Shown piece after piece: positions 9,518-17,904 of a stretch of 64,000 nucleotides of DNA (position 1 is its first letter; each line of letters starts with the position of its first letter). This stretch comes from Bacteroidota bacterium (GTDB lineage Bacteria; Bacteroidota; Bacteroidia; UKL13-3). The stretch is taken from NCBI GenBank assembly GCA_027482225.1, contig JAIXWD010000017.1:1-64000 (forward strand). The letters are read 5' to 3'. The notes under the pieces were generated by a model, which was given only the letters and a program-made list of their open reading frames with translations, was not told the DNA's origin and ran no database searches. A program made the position numbers and the translations under genes.

Positions 9518-10408
9518 ATGGAAAACCTTACTGCTTGCCTTGTATGCGGAAATACGCAGCTTAATAAAGAATTAACCTGCAAGGATTTTGTGGCCACAGG
9601 TCATCAATTTGATTTATACCGCTGCTCAAGCTGCACTTTTCTGTTTACCAATCCTCGACCAAGTGCTGATGAAATTGGTCCATATTATCAAAGCGATAGG
9701 TACGTATCTCACGCAGGAGATAAGAAAGGTTTTAGTTTTATGTATAAGGTTTATGATTGGGTGCGAGATTATAGCATTACTCAAAAACTTAAACACATCA
9801 AATCATACCAACCATCAGGTAGTTTGATGGATCTTGGTTGTGGGCTTGGATATTTTTTAGACGGTGTTGTTAAAGACGGGACTTTTAATAGTCTGGGTGT
9901 TGATGTAAGTCAAGAGGCTGTAGATTACGTAAAACAAAAATTTGGTTACGAAGTTAAAAACGAAAGCGAACTTGATTTACTACCCGAACAAGGTTATGAT
10001 GTTATAACGCAATGGCATGTATTAGAGCATGTACACACATTGAATGAACGTTTGTTACAATTAAAACGTTTATTAAAATCTACTGGAACAATGTTTATTG
10101 CAGTGCCAAATAGTAATAGTTGGGATGCCAAACACTATAAAGAGTTCTGGGATGGATATGATGTACCAAGACACCTATATCATTTTAATCAAAAGAGTTT
10201 TAACCTACTGATGGAAAAGCATGGTTTTAAAGTTGTTGAAACCAAAAGTATGCCCTTTGATGCTCCATACATTAGCATGAGAAGCGAAGTACACCAGGAT
10301 AATAAATTTGAATTTATTCGTGGAGCTATTTCTGGTTTTCGATCTACAGTAAGTGCATGGAATAAAAACGACCATAGCAGTTTATTATTTGTAGTAAAAC
10401 ATGCGTAA
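9518..10408 (+). CDS. Class I SAM-dependent methyltransferase with N-terminal zinc ribbon
   Basis: A 296-residue protein. Cys pairs at residues 7/10 and 36/39 (CLVC and CSSC) suggest a small zinc ribbon, followed by a Methyltransf_23 type domain with the SAM-binding glycine motif DLGCGLGYFLD near residue 104 and a WHVLEHVH post-motif. Proteins of this layout often modify sugars, lipids or antibiotics-like metabolites; the substrate is not visible here. It overlaps the next gene by 8 bases, suggesting co-expression with the envelope protein that follows. Confidence 0.85.
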   Translation: MENLTACLVCGNTQLNKELTCKDFVATGHQFDLYRCSSCTFLFTNPRPSADEIGPYYQSDRYVSHAGDKKGFSFMYKVYDWVRDYSITQKLKHIKSYQPSGSLMDLGCGLGYFLDGVVKDGTFNSLGVDVSQEAVDYVKQKFGYEVKNESELDLLPEQGYDVITQWHVLEHVHTLNERLLQLKRLLKSTGTMFIAVPNSNSWDAKHYKEFWDGYDVPRHLYHFNQKSFNLLMEKHGFKVVETKSMPFDAPYISMRSEVHQDNKFEFIRGAISGFRSTVSAWNKNDHSSLLFVVKHA

Positions 10409-11990
10409 TTTATTTGTCGTATTTTTTCTTTTTTTGTGTTTGATATATGTATCATGCGCTCAGATTGTTAATCCTACTGGAGGTGAGCGTGATTTAACAG
10501 CACCAAAACTATTAAATGTATCTCCTAAAAACCTAAGTACTAATTTTACAAAAAATAATATTCAATTTAAGTTTAACGAATTTATCCAACTCAATAATCC
10601 AGGAGAACAAATTATCATTTCGCCTCCTTTAGAAAACAAACCTGAGTTTATAAATAAAGGTCGTTTATTAGAAATTAGGTTTAAAGAAAGTTTGCTTCCT
10701 AATACTACCTATACCATCAATTTTGGTAATGCAATTGGTGATAACAAGGAAAATAATTTAGTGAAAGATTTTGTTTATGTTTTATCTACGGGTAACATTA
10801 TTGATTCGAATTATATTAATGGAAAAGTAGAAAACGCTTTTACAAATAAACCAGAAAATGATATTACTGTAGGACTCTACTATACAGCAGGATTTAATGA
10901 TTCAACTGTTATTAAAAATAAACCAATTTACATGGCAAAAACCAATGAAAATGGGCTGTTTAATATTAAAAATTTACCAGAAAATAACTTTAAAATTATT
11001 GCTTTTAGAGACGAAAATAAAAACCTTAAAAAAGAAGTGAATGAGCCTATCGCTTTTTTAAATAACATTATAAACTCAACAGATAGTAATAATAAAAACA
11101 TATCACTGAAATTATTTAAACCTGATCTATATAAACCAGGTAGGGTTATAGATACATTTAATAGTGAACCAGATAAATTTGTATTTGTTATTTATAAACC
11201 TAGTAACGTAAATATTAAACCTAAAAATACAAATAAATATTATCTTAAATATATTAAAGGAAATCAAGATATAGATACGTTTTATTTATTTTCATCAACC
11301 CTAAAAACAGATAGTTTACTAAAGTTTAATACATTAATAAATAAACAAAATAATGAACTAATTATTAAGCAAAAAGTTGTTAATAAGATAACCAAACTAA
11401 CATTTTCGATTACCAAACAATTAGAGTTAAATGATATCATAAAAATTAATTTTATTAATCCAATAATAAAAATAGACACCTCTCGAATTAAATTATTGAA
11501 GGATTCTATTAAACTTGCCTATAAGCTACTTCAAATAAATAATTTCGAAATACAGGTTATATACCCTAAAGAGGAGAGTACTACGTATAAACTTTTATTA
11601 AATGATAGTGCTTTTTTAGATTATTATAATCAATACAGTAAACAAGAAAAGGTTGTTTATGTAATGAAAAATAAAAAAGAATATGCAAACTTAATTTTAC
11701 ATGTTAAAGTACCTAAAAATAACGTTCATCCATACTTATTACAATTATTAAGTAGTGATGAAAAAATAGTTAATTACCAATTTACTATTACTAATAACCA
11801 AGATATTAACCTAGATAATGTAATACCTGGTATTTATAAGGTAAAGTATATTTATGATAGTAATGGAAATGGAATTTGGGATACAGGTGATTTAAACACA
11901 AATACGCAACCTGAAAAAGTTAAATATTTGGATCAATTACTAATTTTAAAAGCATATTGGGACTTAGAACAGAGTGTATTAATAGAGTAA
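10401..11990 (+). CDS. Envelope protein with N-terminal bacterial Ig-like domain
   Basis: A 529-residue exported protein. The N-terminus has a hydrophobic leader ending YVSCAQ, which could be a lipoprotein signal (Cys 19) although the lipobox is weak. It is followed by the pattern NPTGGERDLTAPKLL, typical of Bacteroidota SbsA-type Ig-like (Big_5) domain proteins; the end of the Ig domain is marked by NTTYTINFGNAI near residue 110. The remainder is rich in Asn, Lys and Ile, probably beta-sandwich repeats, and the last part (residues 490-510) has DSNGNGIWDTGD, as in carboxypeptidase-like calcium loops. Base composition becomes strikingly AT-rich from about 10.8 kb and stays so up to pheS. Function unknown. 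Confidence 0.75.
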   Translation: MRNLFVVFFLFLCLIYVSCAQIVNPTGGERDLTAPKLLNVSPKNLSTNFTKNNIQFKFNEFIQLNNPGEQIIISPPLENKPEFINKGRLLEIRFKESLLPNTTYTINFGNAIGDNKENNLVKDFVYVLSTGNIIDSNYINGKVENAFTNKPENDITVGLYYTAGFNDSTVIKNKPIYMAKTNENGLFNIKNLPENNFKIIAFRDENKNLKKEVNEPIAFLNNIINSTDSNNKNISLKLFKPDLYKPGRVIDTFNSEPDKFVFVIYKPSNVNIKPKNTNKYYLKYIKGNQDIDTFYLFSSTLKTDSLLKFNTLINKQNNELIIKQKVVNKITKLTFSITKQLELNDIIKINFINPIIKIDTSRIKLLKDSIKLAYKLLQINNFEIQVIYPKEESTTYKLLLNDSAFLDYYNQYSKQEKVVYVMKNKKEYANLILHVKVPKNNVHPYLLQLLSSDEKIVNYQFTITNNQDINLDNVIPGIYKVKYIYDSNGNGIWDTGDLNTNTQPEKVKYLDQLLILKAYWDLEQSVLIE

Positions 11991-12381
11991 TTAACATATA
12001 ATGTGGATTGCGACATTTTATCCTTCTAAAACAGGTTGATAACTATTTATTACAGTCCATCAACCTAATAAGTGCGACATTATAAACATGCTAACGCAAT
12101 CTTGTTCCCATTTATTAGTAATTAATTTTATCACAAATGGTATGTTAGTTAAGCTATCCACAGCTGTTAATAAAGTATAAAATATATAAGAATTACAGCT
12201 AGTTAATATGTTAGTTAAATATTAACTGAGTAAGGATAACTATAAAACCTAATTATTTAAAAATAGTTATACGCCATATTCACACCCTATTAATAATAAC
12301 AACCTTTATATATAAGTAATATAAGATTAAACGAATGTGAATAGTACTTTAAATTGAATTGCTTAGTTTTGGACTTGAGTT
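11991..12381. other. AT-rich intergenic region, candidate replication origin
   Basis: A 391-base gap with no convincing gene or tRNA, strongly AT-rich. It holds three sequences one base away from the DnaA box TTATNCACA: CTATCCACA at 12154-12162, ATATTCACA at 12276-12284 and, in reverse, TGTGAATAG at 12336-12344. A weaker match (TGTGGATTG, two mismatches) is at 12002-12010. A run of A and T at about 12301-12330 could serve as an unwinding element. It lies 4.5-7.5 kb from the parS-like cluster. Against the idea, the genes to the left point toward this site, and no dnaA, dnaN or parAB is in the window. It may simply be a long leader of pheS. Confidence 0.28.
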
Positions 12382-13395
12382 ATGATTGAAAAATTAAAAG
12401 CCTTAGAAAAAGAATTAGAAAGTATTGTGTTAAACAATGCTGATGAAACCGAGCAGTTTAGATTAAAATATTTAAGCCGAAAAGGTTTATTAAACGATTT
12501 ATTTGAAGAATTTAAAACCATACCAAACGATCAGAAAAAAGAAGTTGGTAAGGTAATGAATTTGGTTAAGCAAGCTGCACAAGTAAAGTTTGATGAGGCA
12601 CAGGTTAATTTTGAAGAAACTATAAAAGATAGTACTACTGATCAGGATTTAACTCTACCTCCAGAACCTACAAAATTAGGCTCTCGTCATCCTTTGGTTT
12701 TGGTTGAAAAACAAATAGCAGATATTTTTTCAAAATTAGGATTTAGCCTTTCTTATGGGCCAGAAATAGAGGATGATTGGCATAATTTTTCAGGACTTAA
12801 TTTCCCTGAAAATCATCCTGCAAGAGACATGCAAGACACGTTTTTTATTGACAAAGAAATTGCTTTACGTACTCATACATCTAGTGTTCAGGTTAGGCTA
12901 ATGGAAAATCAAAAACCACCTTTACGTGCCATAATGCCCGGTCGTGTATACCGCAATGAGGCAATTTCTGCTAGAGCCCATTGTTTCTTTCACCAAGTTG
13001 AAGGAATTTATATTGATAAAAATGTATCTTTTGCTGATTTAAAACAAACACTTTACCATTTTGTAACAGAAATGTTTGGAAAAGAATTTAAAATACGTTT
13101 CAGACCGAGTTATTTCCCGTTTACAGAACCTAGTGCCGAAATGGATATTTCATGCATTATATGCAAGGGAAAAGGCTGTAATGTTTGTAAACACACTGGT
13201 TGGGTTGAGATATTAGGATGTGGTATGATAGATCCAAATGTAATGCAATCGAATGGGATAAATCCAGATGAATTTAGTGGATTCGCATTTGGTATGGGTA
13301 TAGAACGCATAACCATGTTAAAATATAATGTAAAAGACCTGCGTGTATTTTCTACTAATGATGTTCGGTTCTTACAACAATTTGAAAGCGAATAA
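12382..13395 (+). CDS. pheS: Phenylalanine--tRNA ligase alpha subunit
   Basis: Class II aminoacyl-tRNA synthetase alpha chain, 337 residues, the usual length. It shows an N-terminal coiled coil (about 1-90), motif 1 region HPAR.MQDTFF, motif 2 as PGRVYRNE, the Phe-binding FTEPSAEMD block and motif 3 as GFAFGMGIER. A Cys cluster (CIICKGKGCNVCKHTG, about residues 255-270) fits the zinc-ribbon-like loop seen in some bacterial PheS. pheT is not adjacent, as is usual in Bacteroidota. A strong terminator follows. Confidence 0.97.
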   Translation: MIEKLKALEKELESIVLNNADETEQFRLKYLSRKGLLNDLFEEFKTIPNDQKKEVGKVMNLVKQAAQVKFDEAQVNFEETIKDSTTDQDLTLPPEPTKLGSRHPLVLVEKQIADIFSKLGFSLSYGPEIEDDWHNFSGLNFPENHPARDMQDTFFIDKEIALRTHTSSVQVRLMENQKPPLRAIMPGRVYRNEAISARAHCFFHQVEGIYIDKNVSFADLKQTLYHFVTEMFGKEFKIRFRPSYFPFTEPSAEMDISCIICKGKGCNVCKHTGWVEILGCGMIDPNVMQSNGINPDEFSGFAFGMGIERITMLKYNVKDLRVFSTNDVRFLQQFESE

Positions 13396-13426
13396 AAAAT
13401 TTTTTCCCGCTTCTCGACTAATAATT

Positions 13427-13466
13427 TAAAAGGTTCGAGAATTTTAAAATGTACTCGAACCTTTTT
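13427..13466. terminator. Bidirectional intrinsic terminator after pheS
   Basis: Perfect hairpin with arms AAAAGGTTCGAG (13428-13439) and CTCGAACCTTTT (13454-13465). A-rich and T-rich flanks make it usable from both sides: it lies 33 bases after pheS and also just downstream of the leftward small basic gene. Confidence 0.85.
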
Positions 13467-13489
13467 AACTAACGCATAACAACATGTAA

Positions 13490-13627
13490 CTACTTCCTCT
13501 TTTTATCTGCAGTTTGTGTTAAAGCGGATGCCGCAACCTTTTTAACATGCTTAGGTGTTTTTGGGTTTTGTAGCAATTTACCTGCGGTACTTGCCACCTT
13601 CTTCGATGTTTTTTCGTTTTTAGCCAT
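13490..13627 (-). CDS. Small basic Lys/Ala-rich protein, 45 residues
   Basis: Starts at ATG 13625-13627 (MAKNEKTSKKVAS) rather than at a longer upstream frame, because the 45-residue form has uniform composition and matches a family of short basic proteins I have seen in many bacteria without a known role. It is rich in Lys, Ala, Thr and Ser, with predicted helical segments (KVASTAGKLLQNPKTPKHVK) recalling histone H1-like tails. It follows the dehydrogenase gene by 22 bases and may be co-transcribed. DNA or RNA binding is only a guess from charge. Confidence 0.65.
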   Translation of the reverse strand: MAKNEKTSKKVASTAGKLLQNPKTPKHVKKVAASALTQTADKKRK

Positions 13628-13649
13628 TGTAAATAAATTTAAATGGTAA

Positions 13650-14417
13650 TTAATAAGAACTCCAACCGCCATCTACAACAAGCACAGCCCCATTAATAAA
13701 ACTGGCATCATCGCTTGCTAAAAATAGAGCAGCAGTAGCAATTTCGTTTGGTTCACCTATTCGCGGATTTAATGCCATTCCCGTCATTATTCTATCTTGA
13801 ACCATAGGCGTTATTTTAGTCATATCAATGGTTTCACCAATACTTGTTGCCACTGCTCCTGGAGCAATTGCATTACATCTAATCCCCGATTTGGCATACA
13901 TGTGACCTGTATTTTTAGTTAAACCAATAAGCGCATGCTTACTTGTTGTATATGCAGCACCAGCTACACCACCTTTTAACCCACCTATTGAAGCAATATT
14001 GATGATGTTACCACTTCCGTTTTCCATAAATATTTTGATTGCTCCACGCATGGCTTTGTATGGCCCATCAACATTAACTTTCATCACACGATCCCAAGTT
14101 TCATTATCAACTTCGCCTACTGGCTGGAAATTATCCATTACTCCAGCATTATTTACTAATATGTTTAGTGTTCCATAGGTGGTTTTGGCTAAATTTATTA
14201 TGGCATCAACATCAATATCATTAGCCATATTGGCTTTAATGGTAGTAATATTGCCACCCAATTTTTTTACTTCAGCATCTAAGGTGTTTAAACGGTCTTG
14301 ATTAATATCCGCAGCAATTACTTTACACCCATTATTCACAAATAATAAAGTTATTGCTTTGCCCATTCCAGCTCCAGCACCTGTTATTACGGCAACTTTG
14401 TTTTCTAATTTTTTCAT
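13650..14417 (-). CDS. Short-chain dehydrogenase/reductase (SDR)
   Basis: Classical SDR of 255 residues. Cofactor motif TGAGAGMG at 12-19, NNAG at 89-92, catalytic Ser 143, Tyr 156 and Lys 160 (YTTSK) are all present. Asp at the end of beta-2 (AADIN, residues 35-39) suggests NAD(H) rather than NADP(H). The close is the usual VDGGW. The substrate cannot be read from sequence; glucose-1-dehydrogenase or 3-oxoacyl reductase labels would be guesses. It is upstream of the 45-residue basic protein on the same strand. Confidence 0.9.
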   Translation of the reverse strand: MKKLENKVAVITGAGAGMGKAITLLFVNNGCKVIAADINQDRLNTLDAEVKKLGGNITTIKANMANDIDVDAIINLAKTTYGTLNILVNNAGVMDNFQPVGEVDNETWDRVMKVNVDGPYKAMRGAIKIFMENGSGNIINIASIGGLKGGVAGAAYTTSKHALIGLTKNTGHMYAKSGIRCNAIAPGAVATSIGETIDMTKITPMVQDRIMTGMALNPRIGEPNEIATAALFLASDDASFINGAVLVVDGGWSSY

Positions 14418-14668
14418 ATCAATACAAGTTTAATTTGTTAATGACAAGTTAAACTTAATTGCGGTTTGAATACATGATTTTTGTAGGTGAAAAAACCTGA
14501 TATTAAGCAGCCTTGTTTAATATAAATAACAATAATGAGCTAATCCATCGTAAGATATAAGTCTGCGAAATCAATACAAAAAGAAAAAAACAGGCACATT
14601 AACAACTTATTTGCACAAGTTTTTTGCAAAGATTACATTTAGAAATTAGGACTGTTTTAATGGCTTGA

Positions 14669-15169
14669 TTAGTTAATAACGCGCTTTACGTTATTAGTTA
14701 ATAATAACTCGCCCATAGGAAATGCGTCAAATACATCCATTTGCCGGATTTCAACACTTAGTTTACCGCTATTATCCAGTGGTTTTACCCAGAGTTCCAA
14801 CCTCTTTTTTTCGTTAGGGTCGCTTTTGCTTAATTTACCCGGTTTACCACAATTAATTATATAAATCACCCCATTTTTATTAACGTTTCCCTTATTAAGT
14901 AAAATCTTTAGCGATTTAGTTTCTTTATTTCCAAACAGGCATTTGGCGGTACCATCTCTATTTATGGTTAGCACTACTGGAATAGAAATTGGTGTGAAGT
15001 TATACTTGAACATACCGTTCATTGTACGTACGTTTATCGTAGCATTTTGTGTTTGCCACACGCCAATATAGTCTAGTTTGGGTTGGTCTACTTTTTGACA
15101 AGTAAAAGCGCTTATACCAATAATAAAAACCGCAAAATAGATTGAATTATAGATATCAAGTTTTTTCAT
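14669..15169 (-). CDS. Putative lipoprotein of unknown function
   Basis: A 166-residue protein if translation begins at the second Met (MKKLDIYNSI); a start 9 bases earlier is possible. The N-terminal hydrophobic segment ends GISAFTCQK, consistent with a type II signal peptide with Cys as the lipid anchor. The mature part begins with YIGVWQTQNATINV and contains LTINRDGTAKCLFGN, a pattern seen in lipocalin-like small Bacteroidota lipoproteins that open with a GxW motif. No catalytic motif is apparent. It is followed upstream on the same strand by the DUF2461 gene. Confidence 0.6.
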   Translation of the reverse strand: MKKLDIYNSIYFAVFIIGISAFTCQKVDQPKLDYIGVWQTQNATINVRTMNGMFKYNFTPISIPVVLTINRDGTAKCLFGNKETKSLKILLNKGNVNKNGVIYIINCGKPGKLSKSDPNEKKRLELWVKPLDNSGKLSVEIRQMDVFDAFPMGELLLTNNVKRVIN

Positions 15170-15204
15170 TTCAATCAATAAAATTAAGCATTTAAAAAAT
15201 TTTT

Positions 15205-15864
15205 TTAACCCTCCATTGCCCTGTATAAAAAATCGTTTAAGGGGGTAATTGATTTAAAAACCTCAACCATTTTAGTAGAAAAATTAGGTGCTAATAAATC
15301 TTTATCACTTAATTTATATTCGGCTATAAAACTTTTGTTTTTGATAAACTGAATCATTGGATTATCAGCTTCGTATCCCTTGGGTGGACGCTTAAGACCC
15401 TCGCCACTTAGCTTGCCAAAATTATTTTTAAATGTTTTATATGATACAATGTTAACAAACTCCTTGGCATTATAATCTATCTCTTGTCTAATGGCAGCAA
15501 GTTTTTCGGGCATAGGCATGTATGATCCACCAGCAATAAAACTAGCCTCTGGCTGGATGTGTAAATAGTAACCACAAAAATCATCACGCTTGCCACCCTT
15601 ACTCAGGCTCATACCAAAATTGGTTTTATATGGCGATTTATCTTTGCTAAATCTAACATCGCGGTTAATGCGAAAAATACAATTTTTGGGTTCGAGTTGT
15701 GCAACATCTTTATCAAAATTACCCATCAACCCAATGGCCTCTGCAGTAAACGCTAACCAGTTTTTTCTAATGTCCTCGTATGTTTTGCGGTTATCGTTAA
15801 ACCATTCTTTGTTATTGTTTAATTCTAAGTTTTTTAAGAAAGTAAGCAGCGCTTTAAAATCCAT
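15205..15864 (-). CDS. DUF2461 domain protein
   Basis: A 219-residue cytoplasmic protein that spans the whole DUF2461 (TIGR02453) family: it opens with FLKNLELNNNKEWFNDNR, then has RINRDVRFSKDKSPYKTN and the GGYYLH-like block (CGYYLHIQPE). The family is widespread and its biochemical role is not established. No signal peptide or membrane span. It sits between a lipoprotein gene on the same strand and a divergent methyltransferase. Confidence 0.9.
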   Translation of the reverse strand: MDFKALLTFLKNLELNNNKEWFNDNRKTYEDIRKNWLAFTAEAIGLMGNFDKDVAQLEPKNCIFRINRDVRFSKDKSPYKTNFGMSLSKGGKRDDFCGYYLHIQPEASFIAGGSYMPMPEKLAAIRQEIDYNAKEFVNIVSYKTFKNNFGKLSGEGLKRPPKGYEADNPMIQFIKNKSFIAEYKLSDKDLLAPNFSTKMVEVFKSITPLNDFLYRAMEG

Positions 15865-15983
15865 GATAAATAATTTTAAAGCAATTTAGTTATTTGATTA
15901 TTTTCGCCACAGCATTGGTGAAAAGTTAAGGCAATTGACGATAAATTTTTTTGTGCCACAACATTTAACCAACACATTTATTT

Positions 15984-16760
15984 ATGGCAGATAGAGAAAG
16001 ACCAAGTTTTGAAGATAGCAACAATGTTACGGTGCAACGTTGTTTTTTTGCATACGAATATGCACGACCATTTGTTGAGGGAAAAAATACGGCCGATATA
16101 GGTTGTGCAGATGGTTATGGAACGCAATATTTAGCAGATTTTACCAAAACAACCATTGGGGTTGATTACAGTGAAGAAACCCTGGTAGAAGCAAGAAAAA
16201 AACATGTATCAAAAACAAACCTTACTTTTAAATCGGGTTCTGTTCCGCCAATACCTTTAGATAATGAAAGTGTTGAAGTGGTAACTGCATTTCAGTTTAT
16301 AGAACACATACAAGATAGGCTAGCATTTATTAAAGACGTACATCGCATTTTAAAACCAGGCGGTGTGTTCATGTGTTCAACGCCCAATATAAAAATGAGT
16401 ATTGCGCGAAATCCATTTCATGTGCATGAATATACTTTTGATGAAATGAAAAGTGAAATTGCAAAAGTGTTTTCTGATTTTGAAATTATGGGTGTACAAG
16501 GCAATGCTGCTGTTAATAAATATTACGAAGACAACGCCAAATGGGCCAAGAAAATTTTACGTTTAGATCCGTTGGGTTTACACAAAATTATTCCTGCTAG
16601 TTGGTTGGTGGCTCCATATAATTTTTTAACCACTATCATGCGCAAAAACTTAAAAGAGCAAAACACAGATACCCTAAACATCACCACAAAAGATTTCTTT
16701 TTGAGTAAAGAAAACCTAGACAATACCTGGGATATATTTGTTATTGCTAGAAAAAAATAG
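15984..16760 (+). CDS. Class I SAM-dependent methyltransferase
   Basis: A 258-residue Methyltransf_11/25 type enzyme. The SAM motif is IGCADGYGTQYLA (about residues 38-50), followed by the acidic end of beta-2 (GVDYSEE), and a FQFIEHI post-motif. C-terminal residues 170-230 carry hydrophobic helices around an IPASWLVAPYNFL stretch that may cap the active site. The substrate is unknown. It is transcribed alone against leftward neighbours. Confidence 0.85.
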   Translation: MADRERPSFEDSNNVTVQRCFFAYEYARPFVEGKNTADIGCADGYGTQYLADFTKTTIGVDYSEETLVEARKKHVSKTNLTFKSGSVPPIPLDNESVEVVTAFQFIEHIQDRLAFIKDVHRILKPGGVFMCSTPNIKMSIARNPFHVHEYTFDEMKSEIAKVFSDFEIMGVQGNAAVNKYYEDNAKWAKKILRLDPLGLHKIIPASWLVAPYNFLTTIMRKNLKEQNTDTLNITTKDFFLSKENLDNTWDIFVIARKK

Positions 16761-16820
16761 TAATGGAGAATGCTAATAATAAAGACTTTGAATAACCCGA
16801 AACCCCGAACAACAAACGGT

Positions 16821-17222
16821 TTAACGCTCCAGGTAATACCTTAAGCTTTCCCAATAATGTGTTGGCCAAAATTGTTTAATTTCATCTGCAAATTCTTGTG
16901 GTATGGAGGTGTGAAATAACTCAACAGTGCAGGCCCCATCTGTTCTATCTTTTAGTATAATTGCAACTTCGCTCATGTGATTTTGGGGCCAAACCGCGTC
17001 AAGCCAAGCTAAACTCCAAATAATTTTTTTACCTCTTTCTAAAATAATTGCCTTGCCAAAAATTGCTCCATCTGCCAAACTAACCCTGTCACCTTCCGTA
17101 TCGCTCACAAAAACATCATCTCCGGTAAAAGAACCATGTCTGCGTTCGTCAGTCAATATGGTATAAATATCAAGCGCGGTGGTATTAAATATTTCGCTCT
17201 GGTGTATATCGATCAGTAACAT
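16821..17222 (-). CDS. SRPBCC/AHSA1-like (START fold) protein
   Basis: A 133-residue single-domain protein with the helix-grip pattern of the AHSA1/SRPBCC family: an N-terminal strand before a TALDIYTILTDERRH helix, a central KKIIWSLAW strand, and the C-terminal long helix FADEIKQFWPTHYWESLRYYLE. Such proteins bind hydrophobic ligands in a cavity; the specific ligand is unknown. No signal peptide. Confidence 0.8.
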   Translation of the reverse strand: MLLIDIHQSEIFNTTALDIYTILTDERRHGSFTGDDVFVSDTEGDRVSLADGAIFGKAIILERGKKIIWSLAWLDAVWPQNHMSEVAIILKDRTDGACTVELFHTSIPQEFADEIKQFWPTHYWESLRYYLER

Positions 17223-17402
17223 GATTCAAACATAACAATAAACGTTAACTTGGCCTTTTAAATCTAATAAGCCTCATATGGTTTAATTGATAATACCATA
17301 CATGCCGCCCCTTATTTATTAAAATTTTACATTAATTGGTTCTGAATATTCGTTGGTGGAAGTGTGTAGATAAAATGGTTGTGATGTATGGTAAATTATG
17401 CA

Positions 17403-17441
17403 GATGTTTTAACATATTTTGGTACTGATCGTTAAAACATC
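17403..17441. repeat. Inverted repeat with 11-base perfect arms
   Basis: GATGTTTTAAC at 17403-17413 is repeated in inverse as GTTAAAACATC at 17431-17441, with 17 bases between. The right arm overlaps the stop codon of the septoil-knot gene. There is no T-run after the hairpin in the leftward sense, so it is a weak terminator at best; an operator or mRNA-stabilising hairpin is equally possible. Confidence 0.5.
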
Positions 17442-17767
17442 AAATGTTGTTTTTGTGTGTTGCGCCAACCTGCTTTGCTTTTGTAGGGGGTAAAATAAAT
17501 TAACAAATCGGCCTGCGATTTATACTTCACGAAATAAATTTTTTTATCAGCTTGAGACTGGTATTCTACAAAGTGCCATAAGCCTTCGTTGCCTATGGCT
17601 TCGCTTTTGTATTTGGCTTTGTACACCAATAAATCGGCCTGGCTTTCATAATCTACTACAAATACTTTTACCTCAGCTTGTGAAACATAATCGGTAATAA
17701 ATATACTTTGTGCTGAGGTAATTTCTGCAAGTAATAAGAATCCGGCAAGTAAGGTAAGGTTTTTTAT
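17432..17767 (-). CDS. Septoil-knot repeat protein (DUF6150-like), no standard start codon
   Basis: The leftward frame is open from a stop at about 17785 down to 17432 and reads a signal peptide (MKNLTLLAGFLLLAEITSAQ if initiated) followed by repeats of the form YxSQADxxVY: DYVSQAEVKVF, DYESQADLLVY, EYQSQADKKIYF, KYKSQADLLIYF, ending PYKSKAGWRN. This is the pattern of the family I recall as the 7(1) septoil knot proteins of Bacteroidota, small exported proteins of unknown role. The only plausible initiator is ATA at 17765-17767 (ATA AAA AAC CTT); no ATG, GTG or TTG precedes the mature repeats. A downstream TTG at 17629 would remove the signal peptide and two repeats. So either ATA is used, or the start codon is mutated. 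Confidence 0.65.
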   Translation of the reverse strand: MKNLTLLAGFLLLAEITSAQSIFITDYVSQAEVKVFVVDYESQADLLVYKAKYKSEAIGNEGLWHFVEYQSQADKKIYFVKYKSQADLLIYFTPYKSKAGWRNTQKQHLMF

Positions 17768-17904
17768 GTGAGCTGGTTTGATGAGCTAGGTAAAAGAAAG
17801 TGATTAAGATTAGCGATTCATATAAAAACCTACTTACTAAATTTTATAATAAAACACTTTATTCGTATGAAAATGTTTATCGAATTAAATTCAAATCAAA
17901 CTAA

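Noticed and set aside
17432..17629. Stand-alone 65-residue protein from TTG 17629
   Set aside because: The same frame extends upstream through two more repeats and a signal peptide, so this is only the C-terminal part.
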